64,000 bases of DNA from Butyriboletus loyo (GCA_038093515.1 JBBPSI010000012.1:1-64000), one strand, 5' to 3'. Numbered from the stretch's first letter, positions 1-12,676 are shown. Program-made: numbers and translations. The notes: generated from the letters alone by a model not told the origin.

Positions 1-1344
1 GAACTAATCGACAACTCAGGTTCCTTATCTAAAAGTTCATTTCCGTCTACGTTATAGTCCGAAAATGTGGATAGTGAAGAGAAAGAATTTCGAAAAGAAG
101 AAGAAATATTGTTCCGTCCCTTAGACACCCCTGCACTAAGCGACTTCTCTATTTTAAAGACCGCGCGGCCTTTTCCTTTGCTTCACAAGCGAACAAGTCC
201 GCCCAGTAAGCTCTAGCGTCTTCTCCCATATACGCGGCGCGCTGGGAGGTTTCTCCTTGTTGTGGTGCTCCAACCACAGGTGGTGCCGGTAAAGGCCTTG
301 ACTGATAATTGTTTGGAGGGGTTACCTCCGCGGAGTTGACTGGAACCCATCCTTGTACGTAAGTTCCATCGGCTTGCTGAATCCATTGCTGCCGTACTTT
401 CGGGCGAGCGTTGGAACCGGCTTTGTCCCGACGGTTAGGGTTCTGGGACAATTGGGGCGGATGTGCCCGACGTTGCCGCAGCCAAAACAAGTCCTAGTTT
501 CGGGACCTGATTGCTGGGCGCTGAGATCCATCGGGGCGCCACGCCCTGGTTGAGTCCCGACAGCAGTATAGCCGGGAGGAGGTCCTTTAGGAGCCGGGTA
601 ACTACGTTGCGGCTGTTGGGAATAAGGGCGCCATTGTCGGGCTTGCCCGTTTCCCCTTTCGGCCTGCATCTGTTCGAAGACTCGGCCCATCCTCCGAATT
701 TCCTCTGTAAGGAGGGAGAAATCCGTCAACGTATCTTCGTCGACGGTCAAGCAAACCTGCTTGTATACTTCGTACTTTACAGCACGCTTGAGGAGTTCGA
801 CCGCATGTTTCGGCTCGCACTCCGATTGACGATAGAGGACCTTGAACCTCTCGAGGAATCCATCGATTTGTTGTTGACCCTGGGTAAGGGCCGTTAATTT
901 GATCAACGCCTGATGTGCCAAGACGTCGATCTGGAAGTGACTCCGTATGGTGTCCTGAAGGGTATCCCATTCGGGCCATGCCAGATCTCCCTTTTTTCCC
1001 CTAGGTCTATCTTTGGGGTCGATGTATTTTTCCTCGTCGGTGACGTAGTCTTCTAAGAGGATTTGGGAAAAGTCCTGACCCTTTCCCTTAATGCGGCTAA
1101 GAACTGCCACAGTCCGGAGTTTGTCGGTCTTCCAGTTATTGACGGAGACCCAGACCTTGAGGGAGGTCCACCAGTGGTGGAACTTTTCCCGATCGCCGTC
1201 CCATTCTCCTGGGTCAGCAACCTTCTTTGAAATTCCTCCTTGCTGATCTTTTTCCATCCACTGCGCGAAGAGGGCGCGCAGGGTTTGGTCATCGAATCCT
1301 GGGGCGGGGGCATGTGGAGTGTGGGAAGGCCCTGGATCTGACAT
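1..1344 (-). mobile_element. Ty3/gypsy-type retrotransposon: gag and start of pol (cut by window edge)
   Basis: Gag begins with an ATG at 1344. It has a retrotransposon gag core (WDGDREKFHHWW... and a region with HAVELLKRAV) followed by a CCHC zinc knuckle, CFGCGNVGHIRPNC, near 430-480. The first frame stops at 322. From about 450 downward a second frame (149-490) continues with gag-like sequence such as QQWIQQADGTYVQGW, so the gag frame is broken, or shifts, just after the knuckle. A third frame, open from about 200 to the window edge at 1, overlaps the end of gag and includes FSDYNVDGNELL; this is probably the start of pol, but too little is present to see the protease. Known of the family: gag forms the particle and pol carries protease, reverse transcriptase, RNase H and integrase. 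The element is probably no longer intact because of the frame break, unless that shift is programmed. Confidence 0.85.
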
Positions 1345-1398
1345 TCTTTTCTCGTTGTCTACCGGGAAATCCTCCGAAGTTTCTGAACCCAGATTGAT

Positions 1399-1662
1399 TT
1401 AGTTCCAAGTTTGTTGGTCCCACTCGTGATCGGAGAATTCACCGTCGCCTTGGGGGTGCTGTACGGTAGGGAAGGAAAGTTTGGCGGTGAATTTGTTTCG
1501 GTTAAAGGATAGGGTGATGGTGTAAGGTTGTGTTTGTTTTGCGACGATTGTGTTAAAAACTTTAAGCGCGATTACGAGAGTGGTGACGAAAACGATGTAG
1601 GCGGCGATTGTGGTAAAGATGAAAATTCCAAAGTAGTTCATCGGCAATTTTTTCTTCAGCAA
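1399..1662 (-). other. Small hydrophobic ORF in the retrotransposon leader
   Basis: An 87-codon ORF lies between the 5' LTR and gag. It ends in TAA at 1401-1399 and is in the same reading frame as gag, 18 codons upstream of the gag ATG. Residues about 9-37 are strongly hydrophobic (FGIFIFTTIAAYIVFVTTLV), like one membrane span. The rest is polar and ends in DHEWDQQTWN. I do not recognise it. It could be a chance ORF in the long leader, or an N-terminal extension of gag separated by a stop. Confidence 0.3.
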
Positions 1663-2268
1663 AAACCGGTTTTCTTCAGCAAAACAAAAAAGAAGCTACG
1701 AGATATAGTCTTCCTTACTGTCCCCTATCTTCCAAAGGAACTCTGGGGAATTCTACAGCAAGTAGAGCGAAAGAAATATTTTTTCGAACGGAGGTAGTAT
1801 CTCCGACGAAGTTTGGTTCGATAATGAACCGATACAGGTAAAAACTTTTTTACTACTATTTGACAAATGATGACGAAGGGTTTTTTCTTCTACCTCCCGT
1901 GTTACCACAGGGACTACTTGGAGAATTGCTCAGCCAAAGGGATTTGGGGGTCCCTAAGTCGCACTTCGCAAATCAGGCTCGACCCTGACGCGGACTAACA
2001 ACTCCAAAGGGAGCGTCTGAGAATGAATTTACAAGTGCTACTGCTGAGACACAAGTTCTGCTCTTCCGAGGAGCTCCCCTAAAGGCGCGGGGGTGAAACG
2101 AAATTGAAAACTGGTGAACGCCCAGTGACGATCCTTAACCCTGGATTCCGGGTATGGTTTCCTAAGCGGAAAAGCTGCCCCTTCAAGTGGTAGCATACTG
2201 GTATGTGCGTGGAAACGAAACTATCCCTGCCCTGGGAACCGGGTGTGTATCAGAAGCTTTAACCAAGT

Positions 2269-2764
2269 GTTATGACAACGAAGTTATCAAGGCACACGGG
2301 GTTCCGCAACTGTTGCAGTACTACACAAGTACTGGCGATGGTAATGAGGAATAGCTCAGACCTTAATCTCTCAACTGTTGCCAGCGAATAGACAAGTGGT
2401 TAAAGCTAGGGAATCCTAGCCGCAACCACAAGCCCTTTTATATTACAAGGGAATGCGCACAGACCAAGCAGTGCGTGAGACTAGTTACTATACAAGTATA
2501 TACGAAGTGAGTCACGGGTCGACGATGATGAGAAATAGAAGTCGACGGTGATCAAAAAGAAGAGAAGCAAACGGAGATTAAATACATGAGGCGTGATGTC
2601 ATAGAGTCTGGGCCAGTCTGGACCATGACATCATATGCTTAGTCAGCCTGTGGTCACATGTATAATCCCACGATCACGTGCGCTAAGTCACGTGACCTTT
2701 GAAAGAGAAATATGACGAAGTCCGAATGCAAAAGATAGTTATAAGAGATACGATTATAACCAAA
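2269..2764 (-). repeat. 5' LTR of the minus-strand retrotransposon (copy A)
   Basis: Read on the minus strand, this runs from about TGGTTATAATCG to ...GTCATAACA, giving TG...CA ends and about 500 bp. It lies upstream of gag on the minus strand, as a 5' LTR should. It matches the inverted copy at 2809-3267 over nearly its whole length, including blocks such as CTTCTCTTCTTT and AGCTTTAACCACTTGTCT. It keeps many CpG dinucleotides. It contains GTCACGTGAC at 2687-2696, a perfect palindrome with an E-box core. Exact ends were judged only by comparing the two copies. Confidence 0.65.
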
Positions 2765-2808
2765 GGAGATTATTCTCCTTTATACTCCTACTCAACAACA
2801 AGCTGCAT

Positions 2809-3267
2809 GTTATAATACTATATTATTTCCACACTTTCAGACTTCATCTTTCACTTTCAAAGATCACATGACTCAGTGCATGTGATCATGGGACAGTACA
2901 TGTGATCAGAGTCTAGACAGAGCCTATGATGTAATGGTCCAGACCAGCCCATGACATCATACATACCTCATGTACTTAATCTCCATTTGCTTCTCTTCTT
3001 TCTGATCACTGTTGGCTTCTTAGTCTAACCATGTATAGTAGTTTATCACATGCACAGCTAGGTCTGTGCACCATCCTGTACAATATATAAAGGCTTGTGG
3101 TTTGGGCTAAGATCCCTTAGCTTTAACCACTTGTCTTGTTTGCTGGAAACAGTTGAGGGACTAAGGTACTTTGCTAAACTCTATAAACTCTGCCAGTTCT
3201 TGTGTAGAACTGCAATCTTAGTGAACCACTTGTGACTTTGTTTGGATTTACTCCAGAGATCATAACA
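2809..3267 (+). repeat. Inverted, CpG-depleted LTR copy (copy B)
   Basis: Plus-strand sequence matching the reverse complement of copy A. At many sites where A has CG, this copy has CA or TG: CTCCGTTTG becomes CTCCATTTG, CACCGTCGAC becomes CACTGTTGGC, and GTCACGTGAC becomes ATCACATGAC. It begins near TGTTATAATAC and ends near CATAACA. No gag or pol follows on the plus strand, so it is probably a solo LTR or the end of a decayed element. About 44 bp separate the two copies and include the hairpin AAAGGAGATTATTCTCCTTT. Confidence 0.65.
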
Positions 3268-4640
3268 CTGCAGATATCTTTATGAAGAATCTGACATGGC
3301 AGAGGTTTGAAGAAGTTTGGTCCATGCTCTCTCTTTTACCCTTCTTTTCCATAAAGTAGTAATGCTAAAGCAAGGAGGAGTGTTGAAATGGTAGTGTTCT
3401 ATTTCTGTATTTCACTTACAGCCACTACATTTCCAGACTGGTCTTTATGACATCATAGTCTAGACACAGTCACACTTGTCACATTACAAATAGCTCTACT
3501 TGTGCTATTGGATGATATACTTAGTCTTATCTCTTATCTCTAACATATTGTCATGTGATTCTTATATTTTATATAGGTACTATACAGTACACAAGTACAA
3601 ACACTCCTGTACTGTATATAAGACAGCCCTTATGGCTTGTTGCTTTTCTTTAGATCTTTCAGTTCTTTCACCACTACTGTGATATCTCTAAGTTGAGCCT
3701 TGCTCCTTATACTCTTCAAGTACCCCTGTTTGCAATACTCTCTCTTGTATTATCAGTGAGTCTTTCCACTGATAGGTTTACCCTTGCATCCTTTGTTGCC
3801 CTCGGTGCACCTGCTTGGACTTTACCAATTCCAAAAGATTGAACTAGTACTGCTGGATGTGAGCTCTGCTGTGTCAGAGCTCAGGGCTCATAACCTGTAT
3901 GAACTAGCTCAAGATAAGCTCAGCGGGTGTCATAAGAAGTGAGAAAACACTATTTACCTACCTCAAGATCATTATGCTTGTGGCACTAACAACTAGTCTT
4001 CAGCTAGCACTCTAGAGTAGCTAGTCAACTCACATAGAATTCTCTGTCTGTCTCAAGTGCACACACTTAAGAGACAGGGGTGAAGGAGTTGCTAGCAATG
4101 TTATTGTGTAGAACTAGATAGTGATACTAATACAAGGTGCAGAATATTCCTACATCAGGTCAAGGGAGTCACAATGAATCAGGCTGAGTCAGGCCAAGTC
4201 AAATGGCTAAAAAAAGAAGTAACTCTAGAAAGATCTAGAGTGGAAAGGAAATAGCATCTGAAGTAAGAAAGAGAATGACTAAGCATAGCACCTAAGTACC
4301 TAAAGGGCATTAATGCAAGTAGCCCATCATAGACCATAGGGAAGAGGAGATAAAAGGAAAGAAATTGTAACAGAGATAAACTAGGTAATGACTATGAGCC
4401 ATATGACAAGCACAGATGAGTGTAATCACATACCTCAGCAGGGATCATGAGAAGTTAGAAAATACTGAGGGTACAACTGCACAAGGCTGGCTCTCTCTAT
4501 ACTATGTTGTGTGGCTATGTAGAGTGAATGCCAATGTCTATCTGATGACATGTGTACATGCAATGACATCTGAGTGTGGACCAGGACAGGTGGGGAAGTG
4601 TGGTAGAATGACATAGAGAAATGATGACATAACAAATCCG
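3268..4640. repeat. Decayed, AT- and CpG-poor repeat region
   Basis: No gene is visible. The sequence is CpG-poor and rich in short direct echoes. TGACATCATAG occurs near 3448 and resembles the TGACATCATA block of copy B. A stretch from about 3382 (TGTTGAAATGG) has LTR-like features, including a TATA-like TGTATATAAGACAGCC near 3614-3629. Two blocks near 3860-3960 and 4380-4470 share the order GAGC/GAGCC, ATGACAAG/TCATAAG and GAAGT..GAAAA. This suggests stacked solo LTRs or old insertions. Boundaries cannot be set without a repeat library. Confidence 0.45.
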
Positions 4641-4785
4641 TGGTGCTTGCCGTTCACCCGAGCAACACGACCAGTATCCAAAACATAAGTGCAGTTAAGA
4701 TTCAATATGGGATTGTTCTGCTCCAAGGGAATAAACTATTATCATGACAATTCATGTACAATCCAATTGTACATTATTACTTCCT

Positions 4786-6659
4786 CTACTCCCGGTCCCT
4801 GAATATTTTATCTATGGCTGCAGTAGAGTAAGACTTGGGGCGCTCGAGTGCTGAACAAGTGGGTCGATGAACTGATTCCGGAAGATAGAGGAACCAGTAC
4901 TTACGTGCACCCAGAGCCCGGTCCCAGATAAGCTGTGCAGCCACACCGAAAGCCCTTGATACTCCGAACAGCACCGTATAAAACTGCATTTGAGTTAAAC
5001 CATAGTGAGTGAGTAGCACACCCGAGTGAGCATCAACATTCGGCCATGGGTTCTTGGCTTTGCCAGCCTGCGAATACGGTCAGTTGGAGCATAGATGTCT
5101 GGATGAGGAAACCGCGAACCTGTAGAAGGATGTCGGGGACAATATCGTAAACCTGCCCAACCAATCTAAAGAGGGGATTATGTGGTAAATGTTTCAAAGC
5201 AAATTCGCGCTGTGCAGTGTAGCGAGGATCCGTCTTGCGCAATACAGCGTGTCCATAGCCCGGCACAACCTGACCACCCTTCAGCGTGGACCACACATAT
5301 TCTTTCACGGCCTCGTCACTAGCATTCTCGCCAATCTTTTCTTGCATCTTGCGTAACCATATCAACACTTCCTGGTTGGCAAGACCATGCAAAGGCCCAG
5401 CGAGACCGTTGAGGGAAGCACCAAATGCCAGAAATGGATCCGAAAGAGCTGAACCAACCAACTTGCCAGTATGCGCAGAGACGTTACCACCCTCGTGATC
5501 ACTACAAAAAGCACTAAGAATGACAACACACCCATACTTTAAACCTTACCTATGGATGGTAATATAGAGTCGAAGAAGCTCCACAAAAGCCTCGCTTTCA
5601 CCAAAGCCAAGAAGCGTGGCAAGGTTATATGAATAGTCTTTATGAGGGTCTATGGCGGGGAGCTTGCCATCACCATAAACGTTGCGATAAATCCGGCCCG
5701 CGATGTTGGGAAGCTTGGCAATGCTGAAATAGAAGATGAAAATGGAAAAAAAAAAAGAAATAGATTTGAACAACGCACAGATCCATTGCATCCTCGAAGG
5801 TGGGTCCCCAATAATCCCTTTTAGAAACGCCGTCCTGGTAAGCTTTAGCAAAGGCCGAATCGTGATTAAGCTGAGAACACTTGAATTTCAGTTCCACGAA
5901 AAAAGAGACAGCATACCGCAGTGACAGCCAGACTGAACTGGCTCATTGGGTGCAGTGTAGGAGGGCATCTATCGAGGATCTCTTCAACAAACTCGGGGAT
6001 AGCAGCACGGGCTGCCCAGTCTCGGGATAGGGCAGTGACTTGCTCCTGTGTTGGGATTTCGCCAGTGACAAGAAGCCAGAAGAGGCTTTCAGGTAGAGGC
6101 TCAGAGCCACCAGGCGCTTTGGGGAGAAGTTCCTGGCATTCGGGAATAGACTTTCCGCGGAAGCGAATTCCTTCCTCTTTATGCACTCGTTAATGGCGAC
6201 TTCTGGTTCTCGCTGACGACATGACCCACCTGCGTCAAGGACAGAACCCTCCCAGATCAATGCAGGTAGACCGCGCATGCCTCTGTAAAGCGAGAGATTA
6301 AATGACTGCAGATGTAGGATAGCGCTGAGACATGCCCATAGAGTTGATCTACGAGGACAGGACCGAATGCCTTTTTGCCATGCTGAGCACGTATTTGCTT
6401 GACCTACAGCTAATTTAGACCGACGGAGGCACCACCACAGAGAAAGCATACATTTTCTAGTTCGGCAGGAATTAGTTCGGCAAGCCGTTCTTTCAGCGTC
6501 GACTGTTTTGGAGCTGTTGAAGAGAAGCGGGCCGAAGCAACGCCTGCGCGTGCAAATGAAAAACGTGACTGATGATACGGAATGAGTGGGTATAGTTTAC
6601 AGGCGACAACGGAATGAGAGACATACGGACTGGACGATGGAACGAAGGGATGCAACCAT
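4786..6659 (-). CDS. CIT1: Mitochondrial citrate synthase
   Basis: Condenses acetyl-CoA and oxaloacetate to citrate in the TCA cycle, in the mitochondrial matrix. Ten exons, starting at ATG 6659 with an 11-codon first exon, sum to 1407 nt (468 aa), the usual size. The N-terminus ([11 protein letters not shown] then SRFSFARAG...) is an Arg/Ser-rich presequence without acidic residues. Family motifs are in order: [46 protein letters not shown] (catalytic His), [15 protein letters not shown] (catalytic His), [11 protein letters not shown] (catalytic Asp) and FGVSRAFG near the end. The intron at 6335-6283 starts with GCATGT, so it is GC-AG; the reading YGGMRG requires it. The gene is head to head with TRM8, 198 bp between start codons. 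An identity other than citrate synthase (for example 2-methylcitrate synthase) is possible but less likely. Confidence 0.96.
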
Positions 6660-6857
6660 AGCGGGACGAACTTGGTCGTAGAGGGGATAGGATGGCTGAA
6701 AGGATGACACGGGAGTGAGCAAAAAGTGTCGAGGAAAATACCGGAACAATACTGTGATGTAAGAGCACGTGAGAACTGTGGGAAACTCGGGACGGCAAAC
6801 CTCAAGCTCAAGCGCCCAGAGCTGAGCAAGTAATCAACTAACATTCGATATTCTTAA

Positions 6858-7753
<896 letters not shown>

Positions 7754-7783
7754 TTGCATCGTAGAGGAACCACAACACTGTAA

Positions 7784-8634
7784 CTATTCCATTTCAACCT
7801 CTTTCATCTGGCCCATCTTTTCTCCACTACCGATTGCGGCAACGAGGAATTGTGTCCTCTTTGCCAGTGCAGCCCTCATTTCGTCGTGAAGAACTATGCT
7901 AGCATCAACAGCCAATCGGAATATTTCTTCGAATCGATCAAGGTGTAACCTGGTGTCCATTGTCACGAGAGTTACACGCCCCGTGCGAGGCATGACGGCG
8001 ACAGAGATGTGCGGTACGTCATTTTCTTCCAGCGTATTTAGGTCCAATAACGGGGAGGTTGAATGTACTCCCCCAGAGATTGCACAAACGAAATCAAACA
8101 TTGCTACGCCTGCGGTTGCAAGAGCCAAGGTAGTCCCATTGAGACAAGCCGGAAGCAACCCTCCATCTTGCTGGACGACTTGAATAAAGATGTCGATTTG
8201 GGACCTCGGATAGATATGTGTTTGCACGACAGGGTCAAATGTCGACTTTACGATAGACGCGAGTTCGAGCATTCGTCTGACCCCATGAAATGTCAGCCTA
8301 CGGATGCCGCGCATATGCAGAAGAGAGATCAAATCCAAACAATTACTTACTTGTCCCCTCTAGTACGTTTCCTACGTTCGCCAGTACTGAAGGCTGCGAT
8401 GTGTACTTCAACGTTGATGTTGGCACGATCATGAATAGTCTGAGATCGCATTTTTGCTTCTCGTGGACCAAGTACAGAAACCAGTACTTCAGTTAGGCCA
8501 TGACGCATGGTGACTGACCCGTCGGCGGAGCCTTGCAATGAGAAGTCGATATCGATCTCTCTCAGCTCGTATTGTTTTCGTCCATCTGATCTGAGACCGC
8601 CATCATTCAAGATTTCTATCCTTGAAGCCTGCAT
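7784..8634 (-). CDS. RRP41: Exosome complex component RRP41/SKI6
   Basis: An RNase PH-like ring subunit of the nuclear and cytoplasmic RNA exosome; in fungi the ring is catalytically inactive and threads RNA to Rrp44. Two exons (8634-8351, 8276-7784) sum to 777 nt, 258 aa. The N-terminus RIEILNDGGLRSDGRKQYELR is the RRP41 signature. Also present are GSVTMRHGLTEVLVSVLGP, then after the intron RSQIDIFIQVVQQDGG, LPACLNGTTLALATAGVAM and an acidic-free RNase PH core. The splice joins RTRGDK to RMLELA. The start chosen is the Met just before QASRIE; an alternative frame upstream has no homology. It is head to head with NPT1. Confidence 0.95.
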
Positions 8635-8984
8635 CCATATATATATACGTCTGCATAAACTTGCATCTCAGGAATATGGTGACCCTTACCATCAAAATGC
8701 GGAGGGAATAAGCAGGAGAATGCAAGAGGCGTGCGTATGCTGAGACACTGACTTGCAGACCTGTCGCCCATATATGTTTAGTAGCAACTACGCGGAAAAA
8801 ATGTGGACCTCTGGCACCTATTAGCGTAGGCTTCAATATCAGTGATATTACACCGATAGTAGTAAATAGACCCGAGTCCAAGCACAGCCCGTATGTATCA
8901 GCAGGGTTGGCTCCCGCATCCCAACTCCACTATCCCCCAACTTGTGGCTCCTGCAAGGCCGACCCCATTTTGGTGTATAACATC

Positions 8985-10724
8985 ATGGAGAGAAACAGCG
9001 AAGAATTAGTATATACCCCTCAATCTCTTCTGGATACCGACCTTTACAAGGTAAATGTTCATCATTATTGTCCGAGCTCGATGATGAATTAAGCGCCGGG
9101 CGCATGCAGTTCACAATGCAGCAAGCCATCCTGCATCATTTTCCAGAGACACAAGCACTTTACAAATTCACTCACCGGAACCCTGATGTATTATTCCCCC
9201 GCAGATGCATCGATCTGCTTCACAAGTCCATCCAACGTATGTTCTAACCCATCTTATTCGCTCTGGAGTTGTCAATATCCGTCAGGCTTTCGGGATCTGC
9301 GTCTGACAACTGAGGAGAAGAACTGGTTGGCAAATACATGTCCCTGTTTCTCCTCAGAATATCTCGAGTATCTTTCGGGGTTTCAATTTGATCCCGCACA
9401 GATAGCAATCAGGTTCATACCAGTCTCTGACGATGGAGAAGAAGGAAGGGTCGAGATAGAAGCCAGCGGTTTGTGGAGAGAGTCTATACTCTGGGAAGTC
9501 CCCGTAATGGCCTGTTTGAGCGAGCTCTACTTCCGGGTGGGCGCAACTGACTGGAACTATGACGGCCAGGAAGGTGAACACCGTGCTCTATATTCTTCTT
9601 CGTGGGTAGAACTTGTTTCGCAGAGAGTGCGTCCGCAAAGGCGCAGACATTATTGAAAGCGGGATGTAGCTTTAGCGAATTTGGCACTCGAAGAAGGCGG
9701 TCATTCCACGCCCATGACCTCGTCATTGCAGCCCTGAAACGAGAGGCAGATCGGTCCCCAGGGAAAGGTGCTTTTTTTGGAACAAGCAATGTTTGTATCT
9801 TCTTCAATGCTGTCCATTGTTATTTATAACTTTTTAATCCACAAAGCCCTACTTTGCAAAGAAATATACTCTCAATGTGGTGGGAACAATTGCACAGTAT
9901 GTCCTTTGTCTACTCGATGATCTGGTGTGCTCATGGACATGATAGTGAATGGTTCATGGGGGTAAGCACCGTCCGACGTTGCACTTGCGAAAGGGGGTTA
10001 TACTTTCTCCAGGTTGCAGCATTGAAGGGTTATGAAGGTGCAAATGCGAAAGCCTTGACGCTTTGGGAGGAAACCTACTCGAACAGCCCGCTCGTTGCGC
10101 TCACCGACACGTTCTCTACAAAAGTCTTTTTCCAGGCATGTCTCCCTTTCCTCAGACTATTATCCAAGCCTTAGGGAACGAAACAATCACAGGAATTTGC
10201 AAATGATCCAGCTCGCGCCCGAAAATGGACAAGTCTCAGACAAGACTCGGGAAACCCCCTTGAGTTTGCACCAGCAGCCAAGGCAATGTACGACAGTATT
10301 GGGATTGATATCCACACGAAGTCCATCCTCTATTCCGATGCTCTGACCTTGGACAAGGTACATCAACTGAAGGAGCAGTGTGATGACATTGGCTTTAGGT
10401 GTGAGTGAGTTTTGTTTAAGAACCATTCTTTAAAACCATCTGCTGGTTGTCACGTCATTTTTCAGGCTCTTTTGGAATTGGAACATTCCTTACGAATGAT
10501 TTCAAGACGAAGAGCAGTGGCTATACAGAGAAAAGTAGAGCTCTCAACATGGTAATCAAACTTGCCAAAGTTGACGGCAAAGATTGCGTCAAAATCAGCG
10601 ATGACTTGACTAAGGTGCAGTACACGGGTGGTTCTCCTACCTGATCTTGACATTCCACCCTCAGAACACAGGAAACAAAGCATCAGTGGAGTTCGTGAAG
10701 AAATTATATGGGTTACCCAATTGA
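8985..10724 (+). CDS. NPT1: Nicotinate phosphoribosyltransferase
   Basis: Converts nicotinate and PRPP to nicotinate mononucleotide with ATP, the first step of the Preiss-Handler NAD salvage route. Ten exons sum to 1254 nt (417 aa), matching the fungal family length. Motifs in order: LLDTDLYK then FTMQQA across intron 1, [48 protein letters not shown] (spread over four exons, one only 16 nt), [35 protein letters not shown] and [13 protein letters not shown]. The intron at 10136-10192 begins GCATGT after CAG and is GC-AG; no GT donor in reach restores the frame. No break was seen, so the gene looks functional. Confidence 0.94.
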
Positions 10725-10839
10725 GTTGTGCAAGCAAAGGAATGGAGAGAAGTTACATATGATGAAGTGTATGTAACTATAGTGAATGTCACACCTTCGA
10801 CGACATACTACAAGAATGAAAGTAAAACTGCGTCGGTCT

Positions 10840-12275
10840 CCAAACTTGCAAAGTTTCTATCTCAAGTGGTCCACTGACCCTAGCATTCATTTGCATAACT
10901 GTGGGGGAATGAGTATCGTGATATACTGGGAAAATCCATCATGCGTGATGTTAAGCCTCTTCACTTCCATCTCTCCCGTGCAGCTATCCCGGATCCAGAA
11001 AAGTCAATATCAATTTGAGTAGTATTGCGAACTCCCCTTCCCGGAAGATAGGCAACGGTAATGATAAAACTGCTCGGGAAAGGATTCCGTATTCAAATAC
11101 AGCGTATGCTGAGATGTCAGTTGCATTGACAGGAATTTCGACCACCTGTGTGGAACCAGTTAACTTGGACCTATCGCTTCCGTAACAGTGGTCGCCGTAT
11201 AGTAGGTGGGGTTGTATATGGGGAGAAGTGGCGTGGTGGGAGGGCCCTCCAATATAGAGTAGTTCAGAGTCACAGGTTGGATCTTATAGTTGCAAGTAGA
11301 AGGTACGGTTATCCCGTCCTGAACAGTAATGCTCACAAAGTTGTATTTATAGCCACACCTTCATAAAAGTGCAATCTTCTGATGGCAAACTTGCGTTGCA
11401 CACAAAGAATAGTCGAGTGCCCAGAGTTTAGCGCCAGCAGTATTGTTTACTCCTACAAATAAATGAATGCTGTTGGAAGGTGAACATAACCGTCTTACGT
11501 ACCTGGTGCACATGCCAGCTCATGCCTATAACCACCAACAAGTTAGAAGTGACAAAACAAACACATAATCAGATGTACACTGTTCGTCTCACCTAGGATA
11601 TACTCGAAATCGTGTGCAAAAGTAGCACTGATGTGTGGTTCGAACACGGTAATGTTTCCGCGGATGTAACTCTTCGTCATCAAATCCTGCAAAACAGCAC
11701 CAGACCCAATGCGAAAAGAGCCGCCGCATTGGTGCTGGGAAATTATTTGAGAGAAATGAATGATGTAGAGTAAATCCTGAATGCGAGACGTACATAGTGA
11801 TTAAGACGCCGGGGAGAGTATCGAGAATGCCATCCGCGAAAATTGCTTGTGGAGGGAAAACACTGATGTCGTTGTGAGATGAACCAGCAAATGCAGCTCC
11901 GATCAGCTTGGTGAATGAAGTCTTTGACAGACCAGCGGTCTCCAAGGCGTTGGTAGTAAATTGAACCCATCCTCTCTAAATATTAATTGCGAAGACAAGC
12001 ATGATAATGCCACTTACTCGAAAGCTTGGATCAGTGCTTTCATCCCAAGGTACGCAGCAGTCAAGTTGTATTGCCTCAGGTTGACTCCCCAGTGGACACG
12101 GGTCCCTATCAAACGCTTGAGTTGAAATCAACCACAACGCATGTGAATTTGAACTTACCGAAAGGAAGATGAGACATAATGTCGTAAAATCCTTGTCCGA
12201 CAATGATATTTAATGGGTAATATGTAGTAGTGGAGGCAGGAAAAATATCCTCCTCATGAGTACTGGGGCACTAGA
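10840..12275 (-). pseudogene. Broken GH79 (beta-glucuronidase/heparanase-like) glycoside hydrolase
   Basis: The minus strand carries recognisable GH79 blocks in the right order: NIIVGQGFYDIM, RVHWGVNLRQYNLTAAYL, WVQFTTNALETAGLS, GAAFAGSSHND, QAIFADGILDTLPG, MTKSYIRGNITVFEP, YILGETNS (nucleophile Glu region), VNNTAGAKLWALDYSL, LHFYEGV, IQPVTLNYSI, VVEIPVNATDISAYAVFE and VSGPLEIETLQV. Several breaks separate them: frame changes around LWALDYSL and LHFYEGV, a base missing after EGV, and a stop after TEAIGPS. The segment that in the family carries the acid/base Glu, between the YNLTAAYL helix and WVQFTTN, is absent. The N-terminal start is also not found. The family hydrolyses glucuronides in plant and proteoglycan polymers; this copy is very unlikely to be active. 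Confidence 0.8.
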
Positions 12276-12676
12276 TCAATACTGCGACTGGGGCAAACTA
12301 ACGGCTCGGAAGAATACCTGAATATCATTACTGACGGTCGTCGCCAAATTTACTGTTCGGTGCAAGTTCTGTGATGTTTTGTCGCTGCAAACATTGGTTG
12401 CAAGATAGTCCTCTTGTTTCTCTGATGCAGGAAACAAAATGGGGTTTGTGGGTCAGGCAATGCATCCATGTACGAAGAAAGTTACTATAATCGAGAAAAT
12501 ACACACGCTGTGCCCCGAGCACAGCATGTAAACGCGTCAAAGGATCACTCGCAAGTCGTGTTTTTATTTGCTGTAATCGTGACAGTACGTACATATTGGA
12601 CGACATACTAATTTTCACGCGTTCACGTTCTGCCCAGAAAAGAACAGTCAATCAACTCCAGATTAGCCCATCGCCC

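Noticed and set aside
2809..4640. RIP (repeat-induced point mutation) as cause of the decay
   Set aside because: RIP favours CpA, and the visible changes between LTR copies are at CpG. RIP is also mainly an ascomycete process.
9602..9829. Frameshift in NPT1 near the [10 protein letters not shown] motif
   Set aside because: The apparent break disappears when the intron 9574-9623 is spliced; all ten exons sum to a multiple of three.
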